From: Chitinophagaceae bacterium
GTDB lineage: Bacteria; Bacteroidota; Bacteroidia; Chitinophagales; Chitinophagaceae
Assembly (NCBI GenBank): GCA_023957155.1
Contig: JAMLHK010000015.1
Location: 1 to 64,000 of the forward strand
DNA length: 64,000 nt
Direction of reading: 5' to 3'
Below, in pieces: positions 26,261-35,353 of the stretch (its first letter is position 1; each line of letters begins with the position of its first letter). A program made the translations under genes and the position numbers. The notes below the pieces were generated by a model. That model had not been told where the DNA came from and ran no database searches. It saw nothing but the letters and a program-made list of their open reading frames with translations.

Positions 26261-27652
26261 ATGAATGTATTGAGGAAACTGGTTTTCATTTTTTTGTTTT
26301 CGGCCCTGGTTAAAGATGGATTTTGCCAGGAGCAGTATTATGTCTATATACAATCTCAAAATCGCCAGTCTTTTTATGCCCGGGTAGGGTCTGCGATATT
26401 CAATTCTTCAGGCGATGGTTATTTGCTGGTTCCCGGACTTGGGAAAAATACTTACGAGCTGATCATCGGTCTTCCGGGAGAAAAAACGGCTGAATGGAAA
26501 TTTAGCTGTACCGTTGATGACACAGATCTTGGGTTTATATTGAAAGAAAAAAGTGCAGGCGGGATGCAGTTGCTTCAGCTTGATCAGCAAAATGAGCTGA
26601 CAGGGACTCTAATGAAACCGCATACCGAAAAAACAGCGGAAGTTGTTCCTCTTTCCGGCGTAGTAAGTAATGATCCTTTTTCTACCCTGCTTGCTAATGT
26701 GGTGAACGATCCTTCTATACGGCAGCAGTTAGTTATTATTGATAAAAAAGTGCCATCGGCTGTTCCCGTGGTAGAAGACCCGGTTGCTGCTGTGGTGCCG
26801 GAGGTACCTGTGCAGGACAAAGAAGTACCTGCGATAAAAGATACGGTGACAGCATCGGTACCCGAAATAAAAGAAGCGGTAGCCGCTGCACCTGCGGATA
26901 AGAAATCGGGGAAAAAGGATAAGCCGGTTGCGGCGTTAGAAGAAAATAAAGCAGGTTCAGTAACACCGGAGGTGAAAAACGAAGAGCCTTTTGTAGTAAA
27001 AGAAACGATAGCCGCTGCGCCTGCGGATAAGAAATCGGGGAAAAAGGATAAGCCGGTTGCAGCATTGGAAGAAAATAAAGCGGGTTCAGTAACGCCGGAA
27101 GTGAAAAGTGAAGAGCCTTTTGTAGTAAAAGAAACGGTAGCTGTTGCACCTGCGGATAAGAAATCGGGGAAAAGGGATAAGCCGGTTGCAGCATTGGAAG
27201 AAAATAAAGCGGGTTCAGTAACGCCGGAGGTGAAAAACGAAGAGCCTTTTGTAATAAAAGAAGTATTATCCGGTTCGGAGGATAATGAACCCGCGAGGAA
27301 GACTGGCGTGACTAAAAAAGATAAAGTTGCCGGAGAAGAAGCTAAATTCCTGCCCTTTGAAATAAGACCAGGTGAAAAAGCAGGGCAAAAGGAGGTAGCT
27401 GCCAATAATAAATCATTAGATGTGGTACCCGGAAAGAAAAGAGCGGGAAAGGCCGGTGCGGCAACAGGGGTTACGGAATCTCCAACTGTTCAAAACGGGA
27501 AACCTGCCGGGGGAGAAAACAAAACAAGACTGTCTGTTGTTAAGAAAACACTGGAACGTAAAGGACGGGAAGGTGTTGACCTGATAGATGTTGATGAAGA
27601 TAGCAATGGGCAGAAGGACACGATCCGTATTTTTATACCTGCGGTTAAATAA
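26261..27652 (+). CDS. exported protein with 43-residue tandem repeats, function unknown
   Basis: A 463-aa protein. A signal peptide (VFIFLFSALVKDGFC) is followed by a folded N-terminal domain of about 100 residues (QYYVYIQSQNRQSFYARVG, ending near TVDDTDLGF), probably beta-rich. A long Lys/Glu/Pro/Val-rich linker follows, where three near-identical 43-residue units (starting PADKKSGKKDKPVAAL) lie in tandem. The last 25 residues (LIDVDEDSNGQKDTIRIFIP) look like a short conserved end. The low-complexity middle is likely disordered and reminiscent of periplasm-spanning linkers. The large opposite-strand frame here is an artefact of the repeats. No family recognised. Confidence 0.75.
   Translation: MNVLRKLVFIFLFSALVKDGFCQEQYYVYIQSQNRQSFYARVGSAIFNSSGDGYLLVPGLGKNTYELIIGLPGEKTAEWKFSCTVDDTDLGFILKEKSAGGMQLLQLDQQNELTGTLMKPHTEKTAEVVPLSGVVSNDPFSTLLANVVNDPSIRQQLVIIDKKVPSAVPVVEDPVAAVVPEVPVQDKEVPAIKDTVTASVPEIKEAVAAAPADKKSGKKDKPVAALEENKAGSVTPEVKNEEPFVVKETIAAAPADKKSGKKDKPVAALEENKAGSVTPEVKSEEPFVVKETVAVAPADKKSGKRDKPVAALEENKAGSVTPEVKNEEPFVIKEVLSGSEDNEPARKTGVTKKDKVAGEEAKFLPFEIRPGEKAGQKEVAANNKSLDVVPGKKRAGKAGAATGVTESPTVQNGKPAGGENKTRLSVVKKTLERKGREGVDLIDVDEDSNGQKDTIRIFIPAVK
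26871..27262 (+). repeat. three tandem 129-bp coding repeats
   Basis: The word CCTGCGGATAAGAAATCGGG recurs at 26891, 27020 and 27149, exactly 129 bp apart, and flanking bases match with few changes. The unit is a multiple of three, so copy number can change without a frameshift. Confidence 0.95.
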
Positions 27653-27713
27653 AGATCAATTCCTGCATACCCGGAATGATATAAAAAGAGTGACAAGACC
27701 AGCAATGAAAAGA

Positions 27714-28982
27714 TTATTGCTTTACAAATTTTGCGGTAAGGGTCTGTCCGCCCCACTGTAATTGTATAAGATATATCCCGGTCCTTAAGGTATGGACCTG
27801 GATGATTCTTCCTGCCGTATAGTTCCCTTCAAGAACGCTCCTTCCCATAGCATCGTAAATATGGTATGTTGCCGGCATCGTCAGCTCCTTTTTATTGACC
27901 CGGAGGGTAAGGCTTGTTGAAGCGGGATTGGGGAACAGGTTTACATGAAGACTACTGCTGTCTTGCAGGTGTTCGGGTGGAGTGGCGGTATTCCAGGGTT
28001 CTTTTAATCCCATAGAATGTAGCAGGCTTTCCCGGGGGGCAAATGTTTCAAATAAGGACTGCATTCTTTGTTTCTGACCGGTAGTGAACATGTGCAGGCA
28101 GGCATCGTCCGAAAAATCCATAAAATTCATAAACATATCCCCCGAAGGAAGCGGGTTACAGCTGTTTGCCATAATCCGGGGGAAAGAAGGGCAGCCGCTG
28201 TTGTATGTTTTTTGTGGAGGGGTATCCTCTACACCGTCATCGCCGCAGTCTGTATCACCCCAGAGATGCTTCAGGTTAAGCCAGTGCCCCACTTCATGGG
28301 TCGTGGTTCTGCCCTTATTGTATGCCGTAGCATTATCGGGCGAAATACCGAATATATCGGTGCGTATAACCACACCGTCTTTTTCGGGAGAGGCCCCGGG
28401 GAAGGTAGCATAGCCCAATAAGCTTTTGGTAAGATTACAAACCCATATATTAAGATAGTACCGGCTGTCCCAGGTATCATTTCCGCCTGATGCGGAAAAT
28501 TTCATTTTATCATCCTGCTGCCAGGAAGACCGGTCTGTTTTTTTACGAACGATCCCCGATGTGGGACGTCCTTCGGGATCTGTTTTTGCCAGCTCAAACT
28601 GAATCCCGCAATCGGCAGCAAAAGGGGCAAATGCAGACGGGATAAAAGCCGTATCATCATTCTGCTTCCGGAAATCTTTATTTAGTATGCCAAGCTGCGA
28701 ATGTACCCGGGCATCGCTGATGTTCTCCCCGGGAGTATTATATAGTATGTGTACTACAACGGGAATAGTGATAACCGGCATTTCCGCCACGCCTGTACCC
28801 TGTTCTTTTTTTGAAATCAACGGTCGTGTTTTTGCGGACTGCTCTATTTCGTTGTACCGTAATCGTAATGCGGGGTCATTATTTAGCTGGGTTTGCCAGT
28901 AGGCATGTGTTGCACAACTACGCTGGGCATTAAGCTGCAGGAAGCTACAACAGGTGATAACGGCAAACAGGAAAAATTTCAT
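27714..28982 (-). CDS. M43-family (pappalysin-like) zinc metalloprotease with T9SS sorting domain
   Basis: A 422-aa secreted protease. Signal peptide MKFFLFAVITCCSFLQLNAQ; the extended zinc motif HEVGHWLNLKH places ligands at His229, His233 and His239 with Glu230 as base, and MNFMDFSDDAC supplies the Met-turn near residue 291. These define the M43/metzincin class. The final 75 residues form a type A T9SS sorting domain (VNLFPNPASTSLTLRV, then YHIYDAMGRSVLEG and TGIYLIQL), predicting export across the outer membrane and probably surface attachment. It converges on the repeat protein with 61 bp between. Substrate unknown. Confidence 0.93.
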   Translation of the reverse strand: MKFFLFAVITCCSFLQLNAQRSCATHAYWQTQLNNDPALRLRYNEIEQSAKTRPLISKKEQGTGVAEMPVITIPVVVHILYNTPGENISDARVHSQLGILNKDFRKQNDDTAFIPSAFAPFAADCGIQFELAKTDPEGRPTSGIVRKKTDRSSWQQDDKMKFSASGGNDTWDSRYYLNIWVCNLTKSLLGYATFPGASPEKDGVVIRTDIFGISPDNATAYNKGRTTTHEVGHWLNLKHLWGDTDCGDDGVEDTPPQKTYNSGCPSFPRIMANSCNPLPSGDMFMNFMDFSDDACLHMFTTGQKQRMQSLFETFAPRESLLHSMGLKEPWNTATPPEHLQDSSSLHVNLFPNPASTSLTLRVNKKELTMPATYHIYDAMGRSVLEGNYTAGRIIQVHTLRTGIYLIQLQWGGQTLTAKFVKQ

Positions 28983-29299
28983 GAGCTGATATTTAATGAT
29001 CAGCTTTTCATGGTGATACTAAATTTAAAGGCTGCAATGAAACCGGGTGATATCAGGATTCATTGAACTGCATTTTCCGTTTTTACAGAGGATATAAAGA
29101 TGAAGGGAAATCAACAGGAATTGGAGCAGGTTGTATCATTCGTGAAGTACGCCTGAAAGACAAAGTAATCTAATATTTACGGGATATACAACTAAACGGT
29201 ACCGGTTTTCGATAGTCTGCTTATAATTGACGGTTAAAAAATAATTTAGTCATCATTCGTCATGTTCAAAACTTTATTTTTGTGGCAATTGGTTATGAT
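28983..29299. other. divergent intergenic region
   Basis: About 317 bp between the M43 protease and the glutaminyl cyclase. The only in-frame ATG stretch seen is an 18-codon one at 29101, with no features. The right end holds the cyclase promoter. Nothing else was recognised. Confidence 0.5.
29275..29282 (+). promoter_or_regulatory. -7 element of glutaminyl cyclase promoter
   Basis: TATTTTTG matches TAnnTTTG and leaves a leader of about 12 nt before the ATG at 29300. Confidence 0.5.
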
Positions 29300-30121
29300 A
29301 TGATAAAAAAAATATCCCTTTTTAGTTTTTGTATGGCTTTGCTCTTGTCATGTAACAATGGGGCCCCTTCCGGTTCGGATACGCAGGCGGAGGTCAATAG
29401 CATCCCGCCGCCTTCCGCGGTAAACTATACCTTGCTGAATATTTATCCCCATGATACTACCGCGTTTACCCAGGGGCTTGTATTTTATGATAATACGCTG
29501 TACGAAGGAACGGGACAGAAAAAAGAATCAACGGTTCGTAAGTTAGATTACAAAACAGGAGCCATACAGAAGAAAGTGGATATTGATCCCGGACTGTTCG
29601 GTGAAGGAATAACCATTTTAAATGACACCCTTTACCAGCTAACCTGGCAGGATCATATCGTGCTGGTATATACCCTTAAAGATTTAAAGAAGGTAAATAC
29701 AATATATTGGAGCCGGGAAGGCTGGGGAATTACCCACGACAGTACGAACCTGATTATAAGTGACGGAACAGACAAGTTGTATTTTGTTCGCCCGGGCGAT
29801 TTTAAGTTGATGAAAATCGTATCGGTATATAATCACCTGGGACCGGTAAATAATCTTAATGAGCTGGAATATATTGACGGTTATGTATATGCAAACCAGT
29901 GGGAAACCAATTATATCCTGAAAATAGATCCTGCTTCGGGAAGAGTGGCAGGGTTTCTTGATTTTACAGATGCGCTGAAAAGATTTGCGAACATTAATTA
30001 TGATAAAGAAGCCGTGCAAAAAGGTGCGGTGCTGAATGGCGTGGCCTGGGATGCAGCTGGTAGCCGGATGTTTGTGACCGGGAAGCTATGGCCTAAATTA
30101 CTGGAAGTGAAACTGAACTAA
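29300..30121 (+). CDS. glutaminyl-peptide cyclotransferase lipoprotein
   Basis: A 273-aa exported enzyme of the plant/bacterial-type (five-bladed propeller) glutaminyl cyclase family, which turns N-terminal Gln into pyroglutamate. The ATG here gives a lipoprotein signal ending LLLSC; a GTG six codons upstream is less likely. Family motifs are YPHDTTAFTQGL near residue 45, LYEGTGQKKES near 65, SREGWGITHD near 140, NELEYIDGYVYANQWETN near 190 and LNGVAWD near 250. In Bacteroidota, pyroglutamate caps many T9SS and SPII-processed proteins, so a role in the same envelope pathway is plausible but inferred. Confidence 0.92.
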   Translation: MIKKISLFSFCMALLLSCNNGAPSGSDTQAEVNSIPPPSAVNYTLLNIYPHDTTAFTQGLVFYDNTLYEGTGQKKESTVRKLDYKTGAIQKKVDIDPGLFGEGITILNDTLYQLTWQDHIVLVYTLKDLKKVNTIYWSREGWGITHDSTNLIISDGTDKLYFVRPGDFKLMKIVSVYNHLGPVNNLNELEYIDGYVYANQWETNYILKIDPASGRVAGFLDFTDALKRFANINYDKEAVQKGAVLNGVAWDAAGSRMFVTGKLWPKLLEVKLN

Positions 30122-30384
30122 TGCTATGTTAATTATAGCATTGTTGTATTGTTCGTGAGAATAGGCAATTGTCAGTAGTGAACTTATTCACTATTCACAA
30201 AGTGATGCGGTATATTACCTGTCTCCCTTGATTTTACTTATCTTAATTTCTTAAACGGACAAGACGCCAATAATACAACCATAAAACTTACAAAGGCTAC
30301 CAGTGCAAAAAAAGTAATGCTCAGGCAGCAGGTCAGCTATTACACAACAGCTGCGCTACAGACCTGTAGCAGATTTAGTTGGTC

Positions 30385-30419
30385 TTTCCGGTCGGTACGC
30401 GACAGCGTCAGACCGGAAA
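30385..30419 (+). repeat. dispersed palindrome, copy B
   Basis: Arms TTTCCGGTC and GACCGGAAA are perfect 9-bp complements; the inside reads GGTACGCGACAGCGTCA as in copies A and D. Lies between convergent genes. Confidence 0.8.
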
Positions 30420-30493
30420 GGGTAATGAGATAAAAATTTTCGGTTAATGGTAGCAGTTATATCACACTTGTACTTTTTTGTACCGGATTAAGA

Positions 30494-30525
30494 ACTGCGG
30501 TTAGCACCGCCGGTCAGACCGCAGT
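30494..30525 (+). repeat. dispersed palindrome, copy C (variant)
   Basis: ACTGCGGT at the left pairs with ACCGCAGT at the right. The right arm shares GTCAGACCGC with copies A and D, while the left inner part differs. Confidence 0.65.
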
Positions 30526-30558
30526 CTTCCCGGCCCGGCTGTTACATAAACGTACCGG

Positions 30559-31911
30559 TCATGATTTTTTCATCCGGTATTTCTTCGCCACTTTAGGATT
30601 GTTGAAGTATTTATCAAGCTCTTCGGGGGAGTCGCCAAATTCTACTATAGGCACTTCTATCAGCTGCGCCTGGATTTGTTTGAGCTCATCCCTCAGTTTT
30701 TGGGTTTTATTAAGTAATTCAGGATCCTTTTCGCCTGTCAGCGTGTTATTCTGGAGCATGTAGTCTAAGCGTTTAATGCTATTGCGTACAAGGGTAGCTG
30801 AATTTTGTTGTTCCGGTTTAACAGGAGCTACTGATTCTTTAACGGGTACCATAGCAACACCAACGCTGGGTAATATTTTACCCGCTGTTTTCTGACCGTC
30901 TGTTGGTAAAGATGAAAACACGGTTCCGCCTAATGAAGAAGCGGCAGATGTCAGGTCAAAGCTTGTGCGTGTACCCCGTGTGGATTTAACCTTCTGATCC
31001 AGCTCCATAAAAGTGGCTTTCAAACGGTTAGAATAATTTTGAATAGTTTTTACCAATTCATGGTATTCCAGTACTTTTTGAGGATAATTGATGTTTTCTT
31101 TTACGAGAATACGTATGGTAGCGGTATCCCGTACATTAAATTTCGTAGCGCCTACGAAATTAACGATCACTTCCCGTTGTTTGTTAGGATCAGTAGGCTT
31201 GACAAAGCCGAACGGTGGAGACCACATAAAATCATCTCCGCATTTGGTTACCGTTCTCATCGTTTTAATGGGGAAGTTGCTGGTCATGGTAATATTCTGG
31301 ATAGGAAAATTACCGTCTTCACATAGCACTTTAAAGCTGATACTATCTCCCTCATCAACATATATTATGTTATTAACAGCGGGCTTTATTTTGGAAGGGA
31401 TGATCTCTGTACTAAAGAACAGCAGGGTAAAAGAGGTGTCTATCCTGTCTTTGGGATCATCTAAGTTTTGCACCCCCAGATCCACTTTATAATCAATGTC
31501 GTATTTTAATCTGCCGGAAAGAAAAAATGCCTTATCGGCTTTAAATGTCAGTAACCCGGTATTCCGGTCAATTTGTAATCCTACCGGGGAATTTTTCAGG
31601 AACCAGTAATATTGTGACTGGTCTTTGTTTATGTCTAATTTGTATTGCAGGGTAGAATCAACATGAAGGGTAATATACGGATCCAGGTTTCTTATTCTCA
31701 GAATCGAATCCTGCTGCGGGATCGTATTGAAAATTGTTGTATCCGCAACTTTAACGGAGTCTGTTTTCAATGGGTCTGCAACTTTTAATGAATCTGCGAC
31801 CTGTGAAAACGATGGCAGCGCAAAACCTGCAAACAGAACTAAGGTAAATATAAACTTGTTGCTGATCAATTTGCCGATCTTTAAAAGGGTTAAAAATTTG
31901 AATAAGCGCAA
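30559..31911 (-). CDS. exported protein of unknown function
   Basis: A 450-aa protein with an N-terminal signal (KFIFTLVLFAGFALPSFSQ) after a slightly long charged start; no other ATG fits. A Lys/Asp/Ser/Val linker (DSLKVADPLKTDSVKVADTT) precedes an Ig-like beta region of about 220 residues (YYWFLKNSPVGLQIDRNTG, TGLLTFKADKAFFLSGRL), which resembles putative-Ig or cadherin-like modules. A helical C-terminal part follows (VLEYHELVKTIQNYSNRL, LNKTQKLRDELKQIQAQL). Adhesive or periplasmic structural roles are possible; the family was not recognised. Standalone on the minus strand, downstream of hsp20 and its terminator. Confidence 0.75.
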   Translation of the reverse strand: MRLFKFLTLLKIGKLISNKFIFTLVLFAGFALPSFSQVADSLKVADPLKTDSVKVADTTIFNTIPQQDSILRIRNLDPYITLHVDSTLQYKLDINKDQSQYYWFLKNSPVGLQIDRNTGLLTFKADKAFFLSGRLKYDIDYKVDLGVQNLDDPKDRIDTSFTLLFFSTEIIPSKIKPAVNNIIYVDEGDSISFKVLCEDGNFPIQNITMTSNFPIKTMRTVTKCGDDFMWSPPFGFVKPTDPNKQREVIVNFVGATKFNVRDTATIRILVKENINYPQKVLEYHELVKTIQNYSNRLKATFMELDQKVKSTRGTRTSFDLTSAASSLGGTVFSSLPTDGQKTAGKILPSVGVAMVPVKESVAPVKPEQQNSATLVRNSIKRLDYMLQNNTLTGEKDPELLNKTQKLRDELKQIQAQLIEVPIVEFGDSPEELDKYFNNPKVAKKYRMKKS

Positions 31912-31999
31912 ATTTAATGCTTAAACTTTACATGACGCTAAAAGTATAGATCTAATTGCAAAGTACGGGAGCATAATTCATTGCGAATGTTAAGATTAT

Positions 32000-32030
32000 C
32001 AAAAAAGGCTGGCCGAAAACAGCCAGCCTT
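32000..32030 (-). terminator. terminator after the Hsp20 gene
   Basis: On the minus strand AAGGCTGGC and GCCAGCCTT form a 9-bp stem with an 8-base loop followed by six T residues, 55 bp past the hsp20 stop. Confidence 0.85.
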
Positions 32031-32084
32031 CATCAAAACCAAAACCAACGTGTGCTTCTTGTATGAAAAACAGGTAACTGTTGC

Positions 32085-32525
32085 TTACTGAACTTCTATT
32101 TGTTTAGCGGCAGCCTGTGCTTCTGCTTTCTTCGGAATATATACTTTTAATATTCCTTCTTCATATTTGCCCTGGATATTATTGGGATCAATTTTATCAC
32201 TCAGGGTAAAACTCCGTTTAAAGCTGTTGAATTTAAACTCCCGGCGAATTGTTTTATAATCCTCGGTTTGGGTTTCTTCTTTTTGTTCATAGGAAACAGT
32301 CAGCAAGCCCTGCTCAACGGTGATTTTGATGTCTTCTTTTTTCAGTCCGGGCGCATTCAGCTCCAGATGGAATGCTTCATTGGTTTCATGAATGTTTACG
32401 GGAACACTATAGTTTTTAACCGTATCGCCATCTTTGCCAAAATTTGCCCATTCATTCAGCCATTCATCAAAAAAATGGTTGTAGGTTTTTTTTGCCGGAG
32501 CGCCGTTTACTTTTACGAGTGTCAT
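32085..32525 (-). CDS. Hsp20/alpha-crystallin small heat-shock protein
   Basis: A 146-aa ATP-independent holdase that binds unfolding proteins in the cytoplasm. After a short N-terminal region (FFDEWLNEWANFG) comes the alpha-crystallin domain from about residue 42: VPVNIHETNEAFHLELNAPG, LKKEDIKITVEQGLLTVSYE, and the signature FKRSFTLSDKIDPNNIQGKYEEG with GILKVYIPKK. The C-terminal IxI-type anchor is weak (KQIEVQ). Length is typical. A strong hairpin terminator follows; no heat-shock CIRCE element was seen upstream. Confidence 0.94.
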   Translation of the reverse strand: MTLVKVNGAPAKKTYNHFFDEWLNEWANFGKDGDTVKNYSVPVNIHETNEAFHLELNAPGLKKEDIKITVEQGLLTVSYEQKEETQTEDYKTIRREFKFNSFKRSFTLSDKIDPNNIQGKYEEGILKVYIPKKAEAQAAAKQIEVQ

Positions 32526-32761
32526 GGTTGTAAATTTTATTGGTTATTAATTTTTGTTTGTTTAGCAGGAACTGATCAAACACTATTCCAGCCCCTAAAA
32601 AATGAATTATTATCAGGAAGGGTGAATTAGGACTGAATAAATCAGGACATTATGTCGTTTATTTGTTTTTTATGGTGTCATTGTGTCGCTTTTGTTGAAT
32701 GAAGAAAGATTTGCCTAATTTCGCAGTGAAGAAAATTCAATAAACCAAAAATATTTAAGCA

Positions 32762-33178
32762 ATGTATCCTGAAGAAATAGTTATCCCCATGAAGGAGGAA
32801 TTAACCGAAAATGGTTTTAATGAGCTGTTAACACCAGCAGAAGTAGAAGCGGCTTTGCAGCTTAAAGGCACAACCTTAGTCATGATCAACTCCGTTTGCG
32901 GTTGCTCTGCGGGCAGTGCACGCCCGGCGGTATTAATGGCTGTAGCCAATGCGGCAAAAAAGCCTGATCAGCTTGCCACCAGCTTTGCAGGCTTTGATGT
33001 TGATGCGGTAAAAAAATTAAGAGAGCACCTGTTGCCTTACCCGCCATCATCTCCTTCCATAGCACTTTTTAAAGACGGGCAGTTGGTGCATTTTATAGAA
33101 CGTCACCAAATTGAAGGTAAGCCGGCCCAGGTAATTGCCGGTAACCTGATGGCGGCATTTGATGAACATTGTAATTAA
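32762..33178 (+). CDS. BrxA/BrxB-type bacilliredoxin
   Basis: A 138-aa thioredoxin-fold protein of the YphP/YqiW (BrxA/BrxB) family. The active-site CGC motif appears as SVCGCSAG near residue 46, followed by RPAVLMAV and the cis-Pro region PPSSPSIALFKDG near 97. Family members remove bacillithiol from oxidised proteins. A YpdA-type bacillithiol-disulfide reductase is about 6 kb away, supporting such a cycle here; bacillithiol synthesis genes (bshA-C) are not in the window. ATG start, no signal peptide, own hairpin terminator. Confidence 0.92.
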   Translation: MYPEEIVIPMKEELTENGFNELLTPAEVEAALQLKGTTLVMINSVCGCSAGSARPAVLMAVANAAKKPDQLATSFAGFDVDAVKKLREHLLPYPPSSPSIALFKDGQLVHFIERHQIEGKPAQVIAGNLMAAFDEHCN

Positions 33179-33198
33179 ATGATTTGTTTAGTGGTATC

Positions 33199-33228
33199 AT
33201 CCCGTTCGGTAAGAGCGGGATTTTTTAT
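33199..33228 (+). terminator. terminator after the bacilliredoxin gene
   Basis: ATCCCG and CGGGAT pair around a short loop and are followed by TTTTTTATTT. Confidence 0.8.
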
Positions 33229-33280
33229 TTCCGATCCATATATTTAAAGTAACATTGTGCTTTCTAACTATTTGTAAAGT

Positions 33281-34567
33281 ATGTATCCTAATCTCTATTT
33301 TTTCCTTAAAGATACTTTTGGAATGGAGCCGTGGGGCTGGACGAAGTTTGTAAATTCCTTTGGTTTTTTCGTTGCCATTGCATTTATTCTTTCTGCTATG
33401 GTGTTGGTGAAAGAATTGAAGCGGAAAGAGCGGGAAGGATTATTGTTCCCGGTTGAAGAAACGATGATAACCGGTAAGCCGGCATCCCTGCAGGAATTAT
33501 TGATCAATGCGTTGCTGGGGTTTCTGGTAGGGTATAAAGCGCTGGGTATTTTTCTTAATAGTGACCAGATTCCTCCGCAGGAATATATCTTTTCATCTAA
33601 GGGTAGCTGGGGTGGCGGTCTTATACTGGCATTGGTTTTTGCAGGGTTAAAATACCGGGAAAAAGCAAAGCAAAAGCTGGCAAAACCCGAGAAACGGAAA
33701 ATAAGGATATGGCCTCATGAAAGGGTGGGGGATATCACTATTTATGCGGCAATTTTTGGTTTTATAGGGGCTAAGTTGTTTGATAATTTTGAAAACTGGG
33801 ACAGGTTTATTCAAAATCCCATAGAGAACCTGCTGTCTCCGAGCGGACTTACTTTTTATGGCGGCTTAATTTGTGCCACCATTGCCATTTTATGGTATGC
33901 CCGTAAAAAGAAGATCAGCATCCGGCACCTGGTAGACGCTGCGGCCCCTGTTTTGATGCTGGCCTATGCATTGGGAAGAATAGGTTGCCAGGTAAGCGGA
34001 GATGGCGATTGGGGAATTTTAAACAGCGCCTATGTTACGGATGCTTCAGGTAAGGCGGTAGAGGCCGGACCGGGTGATTTTGAAAAAGCGCTTGAAACCC
34101 ATAAAACGTATTACCTGAGTGAATTTGGAGCAGATAGCATACCGCGTATAGCCGTAAAAGCGCCGGCTTCTTTGCCTGCCTGGGTGGTGGCGTACGCTTA
34201 TCCCCATAACGTAAATGAGCAGGGATTTAAAATGGACCATTGTACAGGCGATCACTGTAATGCCCTGCCCGTACCGGTTTTTCCTACGCCGTTGTATGAG
34301 ATCATCGCCTGCCTGGTTTTATTTTTGGTATTACTGGCTTTACGGAAGAAAATCCGTATTCCGGGGCAAATGTTTGCCATTTATTTGATCCTCAACGGGC
34401 TGGAAAGATTCTTTATCGAAAAGATCCGGGTCAATACGAAATATGATCTTTTTGGATTTCATCCCACCCAGGCGGAAATTATCTCTTCTGCACTTATCAT
34501 AACCGGTGTGGTATTGTTCTTCTGGTTAAAAAAGAGAGCAGAGGGAGCAACGGTTTCTAAAGCCTGA
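33281..34567 (+). CDS. lgt: prolipoprotein diacylglyceryl transferase
   Basis: An inner-membrane enzyme of 428 aa that transfers diacylglyceryl from phosphatidylglycerol to the lipobox Cys of prolipoproteins, the first step for the many lipoproteins in this window. Several hydrophobic segments are visible. The Lgt signature is LAYALGRIGCQVSGDGDWG near residue 230, and GLTFYGGLI near 190 matches the H/Y-G-G-L element. At 428 aa it is about 130 residues longer than E. coli Lgt; the extra parts are an extended N-terminus and an insertion near 245-330 (KAVEAGPGDFEKALE to MDHCTGDHCN). FPTPLYEIIACLVLFLVLL follows. Confidence 0.93.
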   Translation: MYPNLYFFLKDTFGMEPWGWTKFVNSFGFFVAIAFILSAMVLVKELKRKEREGLLFPVEETMITGKPASLQELLINALLGFLVGYKALGIFLNSDQIPPQEYIFSSKGSWGGGLILALVFAGLKYREKAKQKLAKPEKRKIRIWPHERVGDITIYAAIFGFIGAKLFDNFENWDRFIQNPIENLLSPSGLTFYGGLICATIAILWYARKKKISIRHLVDAAAPVLMLAYALGRIGCQVSGDGDWGILNSAYVTDASGKAVEAGPGDFEKALETHKTYYLSEFGADSIPRIAVKAPASLPAWVVAYAYPHNVNEQGFKMDHCTGDHCNALPVPVFPTPLYEIIACLVLFLVLLALRKKIRIPGQMFAIYLILNGLERFFIEKIRVNTKYDLFGFHPTQAEIISSALIITGVVLFFWLKKRAEGATVSKA

Positions 34568-34794
34568 TCTTCTCTGTATCAGGTAAAAAATGATCTTCCG
34601 CGTACGGTACAAATAAACTGCGGTGGGACGGGTATAAAAGATTGAGGCTCATAGAAATGAGCCCCCTTTAGTTTCAACCCTAAACCCTTGAGAAAGATAC
34701 TGTTGATATAACTAATATTATGCCAGTTTTGCGAAAAGGCAGTTTTTTAATTTTTTATGCTTAAATGTATAACTGCCCGGTAAGGTACTGCTCT
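34568..34794. other. convergent intergenic region with hairpin
   Basis: About 227 bp between lgt and ndk. GGCTCAT and ATGAGCC (34646-34663) form a small hairpin followed by CCCTTTA, a possible weak terminator. Nothing else seen. Confidence 0.5.
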
Positions 34795-35211
34795 TTAGAA
34801 TTTTTCAAGATTACTAAAGAAGAAACTACCTTCTATCTGCGCATTTTCATTGCTGTCGCTTCCGTGGATGGCATTTCTCCCCACATTTTCGGCAAAAAGC
34901 TGGCGGATCGTTCCTTGCTCTGCTTTTGCAGGATCGGTGGCGCCAATCAGTTTCCGGAAATCTTCAACTGCATTATTTTTTTCAAGTATGGCAGCAACAA
35001 GGGGACCACTGCTCATAAATTCCACCAGTTCTCCATAAAAAGGACGTTCTTTATGAACGGCGTAAAATTCTCCCGCTTTTTCGGCCGAGAGAGAAGTGAG
35101 CTTGAGGGCTACAACGCGAAACCCGGCTTTGATGATTTTATCTAAAATAGCGCCTGTATGTCCGTTTGCAAATGCATCCGGCTTAATCATGGTAAAAGTA
35201 ATGTTGCTCAT
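34795..35211 (-). CDS. ndk: nucleoside diphosphate kinase
   Basis: A 138-aa cytoplasmic enzyme exchanging gamma-phosphates between NTPs and NDPs. [18 protein letters not shown] is at the N-terminus and the phosphorylated His sits in [16 protein letters not shown] near residue 114, matching the NDK signature N-x-x-H-G-S-D. Length is normal. It is preceded by a -7 element, TACCTTTG on the minus strand. Confidence 0.96.
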   Translation of the reverse strand: MSNITFTMIKPDAFANGHTGAILDKIIKAGFRVVALKLTSLSAEKAGEFYAVHKERPFYGELVEFMSSGPLVAAILEKNNAVEDFRKLIGATDPAKAEQGTIRQLFAENVGRNAIHGSDSNENAQIEGSFFFSNLEKF

Positions 35212-35229
35212 ATTTTTCCTTTAGGGTCG

Positions 35230-35256
35230 CAAAGGTAACGGTTTGGTCTGTTCAAA
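35230..35256 (-). promoter_or_regulatory. promoter of ndk
   Basis: Minus strand: TTTG at 35256-35253 and TACCTTTG at 35237-35230, 15 bp apart. The -7 match is exact; spacing is a little short. Confidence 0.5.
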
Positions 35257-35353
35257 AAAACAGGGAATGCCTCAACATTTGTTAATAATGAGCTGCCTTT
35301 CCGCAAAAAAGATTTGACTGAATGCATATTATAATTGATTTTTGCCGCTTTGT

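Larger units (their letters stand above)
30122..30558. other. convergent intergenic region with two palindromes
   Basis: About 437 bp. It contains copies B and C of the dispersed palindrome. A short minus-strand stretch ending at 30238 reads VSFMVVLLASCPFKKLR, like a lipoprotein signal, but lacks a good start codon. No other gene-like frame was found. Confidence 0.6.

Noticed and set aside
26584-27405. 273-codon minus-strand frame opposite the repeat protein
   Set aside because: Created by the repeats; low-complexity Ser/Thr/Phe translation without start context. The plus strand has the signal peptide and better coding character.
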